Below are positions 25,350 through 28,212 of a DNA stretch of 28,212 bases, piece by piece. Position 1 is the stretch's first letter. The number at the start of each line of letters is the position of its first letter. The notes beneath the pieces were generated by a model, which saw nothing but the letters and a program-made list of their open reading frames with translations, was not told the DNA's origin and did no database searches. A program made the translations under genes and the position numbers. Source of the stretch: an uncultured Acidobacteriota bacterium (GTDB lineage Bacteria > Acidobacteriota > Terriglobia > Terriglobales > Acidobacteriaceae); NCBI GenBank assembly GCA_903832475.1, contig CAILBQ010000453.1, positions 1 through 28,212 of the forward strand, read 5' to 3'.

Positions 25350-26699
25350 ATGCGTTATCTCCCCAAATCTCCCGCCGAACGCCTCGACATGCTCGACCAG
25401 ATCGGCGCCAAATCCATCGACGACCTCTTCACCGTCATCCCCGCCGAGTACCGCCTCAGCGGCGACATGGACATCCCGCGCCAGCTCGGCGAGAGCGAGA
25501 TCATCGACTTCTTCAAGGCCGCCGCCGCCAAGAACGCCATCGGCTACACCAGCTTCCTCGGCGCCGGCTGCTATCGCCACTACCGCCCGGTGATCATCGA
25601 CTCCCTCGTCCAGCGCGGCGAGTTCCTCACCAGCTACACCCCCTATCAGGCCGAAACCACTCAGGGCACCCTGCAAGCCATCTTTGAATTCCAGACCATG
25701 ATCTGCGAACTCACCGGCATGGACGTGGCCAACGCCAGCATGTACGACGGCTCAACCGGAGCCGCCGAAGCCATCATGATGGCCACCCGCATCACCGGCC
25801 GCAGCAAATCCTTAGTTGCGTCCACCGTCCATCCCGAGTACCGCGAAGTGATGGCCACCTACGCCCAGCATCAGGGCCTGCCCACCCAGACGGTCGGCTA
25901 CATCCCCGAAACCGGCCGCGTCGATCTCGACGCCCTGGCCGCCGCTATCACCGAAGAAACCGCCTGCGTCCTCGTCCAGTCGCCCAACTTCTTCGGCGTC
26001 ATTGAAGACATTCCGGCCATCGCCGACCTCGCCCACGCCAAGGGCGCGCTTCTCATCGTATCCATTGCCGAAGCCGTTTCACTCGGCATCGTCAAGCCGC
26101 CCGCCGAAGCCGACATCGTCTCCCTCGAAGCCCAGTCCTTCGGCGTCGCCATCAGCTACGGCGGCCCTTTCTGCGGCGTCATCGCCACCAAGGAAAAGTA
26201 CCTCCGCCAGATGCCCGGCCGCCTCGCCGGCCAGACCACTGACGCCGACGGCAACCGCGGATTCGTGCTCACGCTCTCTACCCGCGAGCAGCATATCCGC
26301 CGCGAAAAAGCCACCTCGAACATCTGCACCAACCAGGCCCTCGTGGCGCTGATGGCCACCATCTTCCTGACGGTTTACGGAAAAGAAGGCATCCGCGACC
26401 TGGCCATCCAAAACCTCGCCAAAGCCGACTTCGCGGCCAAGACTCTCGCCGCGCAACCCGGCACCAAGCTGCTCTTTGCGGGCAGCCCGCGCCTCAACGA
26501 ATTCGTCCTCCAGACCACCGAATCCCCGTCGCACTTGAACGCCCGCCTCCTCGACCAGAAAATCGTGGGCGGCGTCGACCTCAGCCACTGGTACCCCGAA
26601 CTCGGCAACGCCACCCTCTGGTGCGCCACCGAACTCAACACCCGCGACCAAATCGAATCCGCCGCCAACGTCTTAGCTGGCGTGCCTGTCGAGGCTTAG
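25350..26699 (+). CDS. gcvPA: Glycine dehydrogenase (decarboxylating) subunit 1
   Basis: N-terminal half of the split P protein, which decarboxylates glycine and loads the aminomethyl group on GcvH; it works as a heterodimer with the gcvPB product. 449 residues, the usual length for the split form. Landmarks: MRYLPKSPAERLDMLDQIG, YTSFLGAGCYRHYRPVII, FLTSYTPYQAETTQGTLQA, FEFQTMICELTGMDVANASM, SISYGGPF-type loop read here as GVAISYGGPFCGVIAT, and REQHIRREKATSNICTNQAL. It lacks the PLP-binding lysine, which is in the other subunit. The ATG at 25350 lies within the expected N-terminal motif. Separated from gcvPB by a small membrane-protein gene, which is unusual for this pair. Confidence 0.96.
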   Translation: MRYLPKSPAERLDMLDQIGAKSIDDLFTVIPAEYRLSGDMDIPRQLGESEIIDFFKAAAAKNAIGYTSFLGAGCYRHYRPVIIDSLVQRGEFLTSYTPYQAETTQGTLQAIFEFQTMICELTGMDVANASMYDGSTGAAEAIMMATRITGRSKSLVASTVHPEYREVMATYAQHQGLPTQTVGYIPETGRVDLDALAAAITEETACVLVQSPNFFGVIEDIPAIADLAHAKGALLIVSIAEAVSLGIVKPPAEADIVSLEAQSFGVAISYGGPFCGVIATKEKYLRQMPGRLAGQTTDADGNRGFVLTLSTREQHIRREKATSNICTNQALVALMATIFLTVYGKEGIRDLAIQNLAKADFAAKTLAAQPGTKLLFAGSPRLNEFVLQTTESPSHLNARLLDQKIVGGVDLSHWYPELGNATLWCATELNTRDQIESAANVLAGVPVEA

Positions 26700-26750
26700 A
26701 CAAGGCCGCAGCTGCCAATGGAATTCTTAATCCTAGATGGAGGACGTCAG

Positions 26751-27065
26751 GTGTTTCGAAACAACGAATTCTCGGAACAATCGATAAGAAAGATGCGCCA
26801 AGAAGGGCTCGTAACCTTCGTCCTCCTGCGCGGGCTCGCTCGTGGATTGGTATCGCTCTTTCTATTCATTGCCATCACGGCGGTGAGTCTATGGTTCGAA
26901 AAGAGCCTTTGGCATAATCCGCCCCTGCTTCCCACCGCAATAGCAGCAGTTTTTATTCTTCTGATCGGGATCGCCATCCAATGGCAGGTCTGGTACGTGG
27001 CATCCAAGCGTGACATCGGGATGCTATCGCCTCACGAATCCACAAACGCGAATCCTCTCACATAA
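26751..27065 (+). CDS. Small membrane protein inserted between gcvPA and gcvPB
   Basis: 104 residues from a GTG start at 26751, chosen because GGAGG lies 7 nt upstream; the in-frame ATG at 26718 lacks such a site and would add 11 residues. Two membrane helices: LARGLVSLFLFIAITAVSLW (about 29-48) and PTAIAAVFILLIGIAIQWQV (about 62-81), with a short loop (FEKSLWHNPPLL) and a polar tail. Its base composition looks more AT-rich than that of gcvPA and gcvPB, with codons such as tta, ata and aat, which suggests a separate origin. No family recognised. No terminator separates it from its neighbours, so it is probably cotranscribed. A link to glycine metabolism has no support beyond position. Confidence 0.7.
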   Translation: MFRNNEFSEQSIRKMRQEGLVTFVLLRGLARGLVSLFLFIAITAVSLWFEKSLWHNPPLLPTAIAAVFILLIGIAIQWQVWYVASKRDIGMLSPHESTNANPLT

Positions 27066-27093
27066 CTTTGACGATCGTTTCGAGGTTTCATAA

Positions 27094-28212
27094 ATGGCAA
27101 CCACCATCGCAGAACCAAAGACAGGCCCCACCCCCCGCAACACCACCCTGGGCAAGGTCCGCACCCACCCCACCCAGAACGAAGGCCTGATCTTCGAGAA
27201 GTCCTCTCCCGGCAAGCGTGCCTACAAGCTCGCCCCGCTCGACGTGCCCGAAGTCGACCCCCAGGCCCTGCTCGGGGCCAGCTACCGTGACAATACCGGC
27301 GCGCTCCCCGAGCTGAGCGAGATCGAGATCATCCGTCATTTCACGCGCCTCTCCACGTGGAACTACGCCATCGACCTCGGCATGTACCCGCTCGGCTCCT
27401 GCACCATGAAATACAACCCGCGCGTCAACGAAGTCGTCTCGCGGATTGAGGGATTAGCGGAGGCCCATCCCTATCGCCCGGAATCCCTCGCCCAGGGCTC
27501 GCTCGAAATCGTCGACCTGCTGCAAAAGTGCCTGCTCGAAATCACCGGCATGGATGCCATCACGCTGCAGCCCGCCGCCGGCGCGCATGGCGAGTTTACC
27601 GGCATTTTGCTCGTCCGCGCCTATCACGAGTCCAAAGGCAATGCGCGCCGCAAGGTGCTCATCCCCGACTCTGCTCACGGCACCAACCCGGCGACCGCGG
27701 CCGTCTGCGGCTACGAAGTGCAGAACATCAAGTCCAACGCCCTCGGCGGCATCGACGTCGATGAGCTGGCCAAGATCGTCGACGAAGACACGGCCGCCCT
27801 CATGCTCACGAACCCCTCCACCATCGGCGTCTTCGAAAACCAGATCCACAAGATCGCCGACATCCTCCACGCCAAGGGCGCCCTGCTCTACATGGACGGC
27901 GCCAACATGAATGCGCTGGTCGGCAAGACCCGCCCCGGCGACTTCGGCGTCGACGTGATGCACCTCAACCTGCACAAGACCTTCTCCACGCCCCACGGCG
28001 GCGGCGGCCCAGGCTCAGGCCCGGTAGCCTGCAAGGCTTTCCTGGAGCCGTTTCTGCCCACTCCGGTGCTTGTACGGAGGGAAGGGACTAAGGGACTAGA
28101 GACTGAGGGACTGGAAAACACTGCGGATGCCCCAGGTCCCGATTTTGGGACCTGGGATAGCACGAACCGCGACCAGTACACGTGGAAGTACAACCGTCCC
28201 CATTCCGTCGGC
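27094..28212 (+). CDS. gcvPB: Glycine dehydrogenase (decarboxylating) subunit 2, cut by window end
   Basis: C-terminal half of the split P protein; carries the PLP lysine and pairs with GcvPA. 373 codons are present and the frame is still open at the end. Landmarks: LPELSEIEIIRHFTRLSTWN, MYPLGSCTMKYNPRVNE, ITGMDAITLQPAAGAHGEFT, IPDSAHGTNPATA, LYMDGANMNALVG and LNLHKTFSTPHGGGGPGSGP, in which Lys295 should hold PLP. After FLPTPVLVRR the usual short link to the YxxDYDRPxSIG motif is replaced by about 30 extra residues encoded by repeat-like DNA, after which YTWKYNRPHSVG resumes in frame. GAGG lies 9 nt before the ATG at 27094. The insert sits on a loop between conserved blocks, so the protein may tolerate it. 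Confidence 0.95.
   Translation, partial: MATTIAEPKTGPTPRNTTLGKVRTHPTQNEGLIFEKSSPGKRAYKLAPLDVPEVDPQALLGASYRDNTGALPELSEIEIIRHFTRLSTWNYAIDLGMYPLGSCTMKYNPRVNEVVSRIEGLAEAHPYRPESLAQGSLEIVDLLQKCLLEITGMDAITLQPAAGAHGEFTGILLVRAYHESKGNARRKVLIPDSAHGTNPATAAVCGYEVQNIKSNALGGIDVDELAKIVDEDTAALMLTNPSTIGVFENQIHKIADILHAKGALLYMDGANMNALVGKTRPGDFGVDVMHLNLHKTFSTPHGGGGPGSGPVACKAFLEPFLPTPVLVRREGTKGLETEGLENTADAPGPDFGTWDSTNRDQYTWKYNRPHSVG
28079..28170 (+). repeat. Repeat-derived in-frame insert within gcvPB (8-bp repeats plus 10-bp hairpin)
   Basis: Part one, 28082-28113, is four 8-bp units: aagggact, aagggact, agagactg, agggactg. Part two is a perfect inverted repeat, CCCAGGTCCC (28131-28140) with GGGACCTGGG (28147-28156), 6-nt loop. 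Together they encode about 30 residues (roughly EGTKGLETEGLENTADAP and on to STNRD) absent from other P-protein subunits as I recall them. The boundaries are approximate. It looks like a small palindromic repetitive element that landed in a loop of the gene without breaking the frame. Confidence 0.7.

Noticed and set aside
28131..28156. Intrinsic terminator inside gcvPB
   Set aside because: The hairpin lacks a T-run on either strand and the P-protein motifs continue in frame past it.

Overview
The window is a GC-rich, densely coded chromosomal segment, most likely from an Acidobacteriota bacterium of the class Terriglobia. The main pointers are two secreted VWFA-domain proteins of the type found mostly in acidobacteria, a secreted protein built from carboxypeptidase-regulatory-like repeats, an ECF sigma/anti-sigma operon with DUF4097-like surface proteins, and a two-subunit (gcvPA/gcvPB) glycine decarboxylase. 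The lineage is inferred from gene content; no rRNA or tRNA gene was seen.

Layout. 1-5.2 kb: the 3' part of pyruvate kinase with a clear terminator, a zinc-dependent alcohol dehydrogenase, a small helical protein, and mutL, which carries an in-frame amber stop at codon 46 and a Gly-to-Cys change in its ATP-binding motif. 5.3-9.8 kb: a winged-helix protein with a long basic low-complexity tail, overlapping cmk (cytidylate kinase), then a secreted VWFA-domain protein. 9.8-14.8 kb (minus strand): an operon reading ECF sigma factor, zinc-finger anti-sigma factor, B-box membrane protein, small membrane protein and DUF4097-like protein. It starts just past the glgC terminator and ends at a strong terminator. 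The last three proteins share a two-helix 'WPxxLIxxG' membrane module, so the operon looks like a sigma-controlled envelope-stress unit comparable in logic to LiaF-type systems (inference).

14.9-21.7 kb: glgC (ADP-glucose synthesis for glycogen) with a perfect palindrome upstream, a small conserved-looking protein, two small membrane proteins, a stand-alone catalytic subunit of methylmalonyl-CoA mutase, a carboxypeptidase-regulatory-like secreted protein, and a TMEM175-type channel paired with a tiny membrane protein.

21.9-28.2 kb: the glycine cleavage genes gcvT, gcvH, gcvPA and gcvPB, all on the plus strand. The cluster is interrupted by a reverse-strand VWFA gene, a muconolactone-isomerase-like gene and, between the two P-protein subunits, a small membrane protein. 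Short-period repeats mark it: a 7-bp tandem array forms the gcvPA leader, a degenerate inverted 7-bp array follows gcvH, and gcvPB (cut by the window end) carries an in-frame insert made of 8-bp repeats plus a 10-bp perfect hairpin.

The observations most worth following are the interrupted mutL, the repeat-derived in-frame insert in gcvPB with the related arrays nearby, and the sigma operon with its repeated membrane module.
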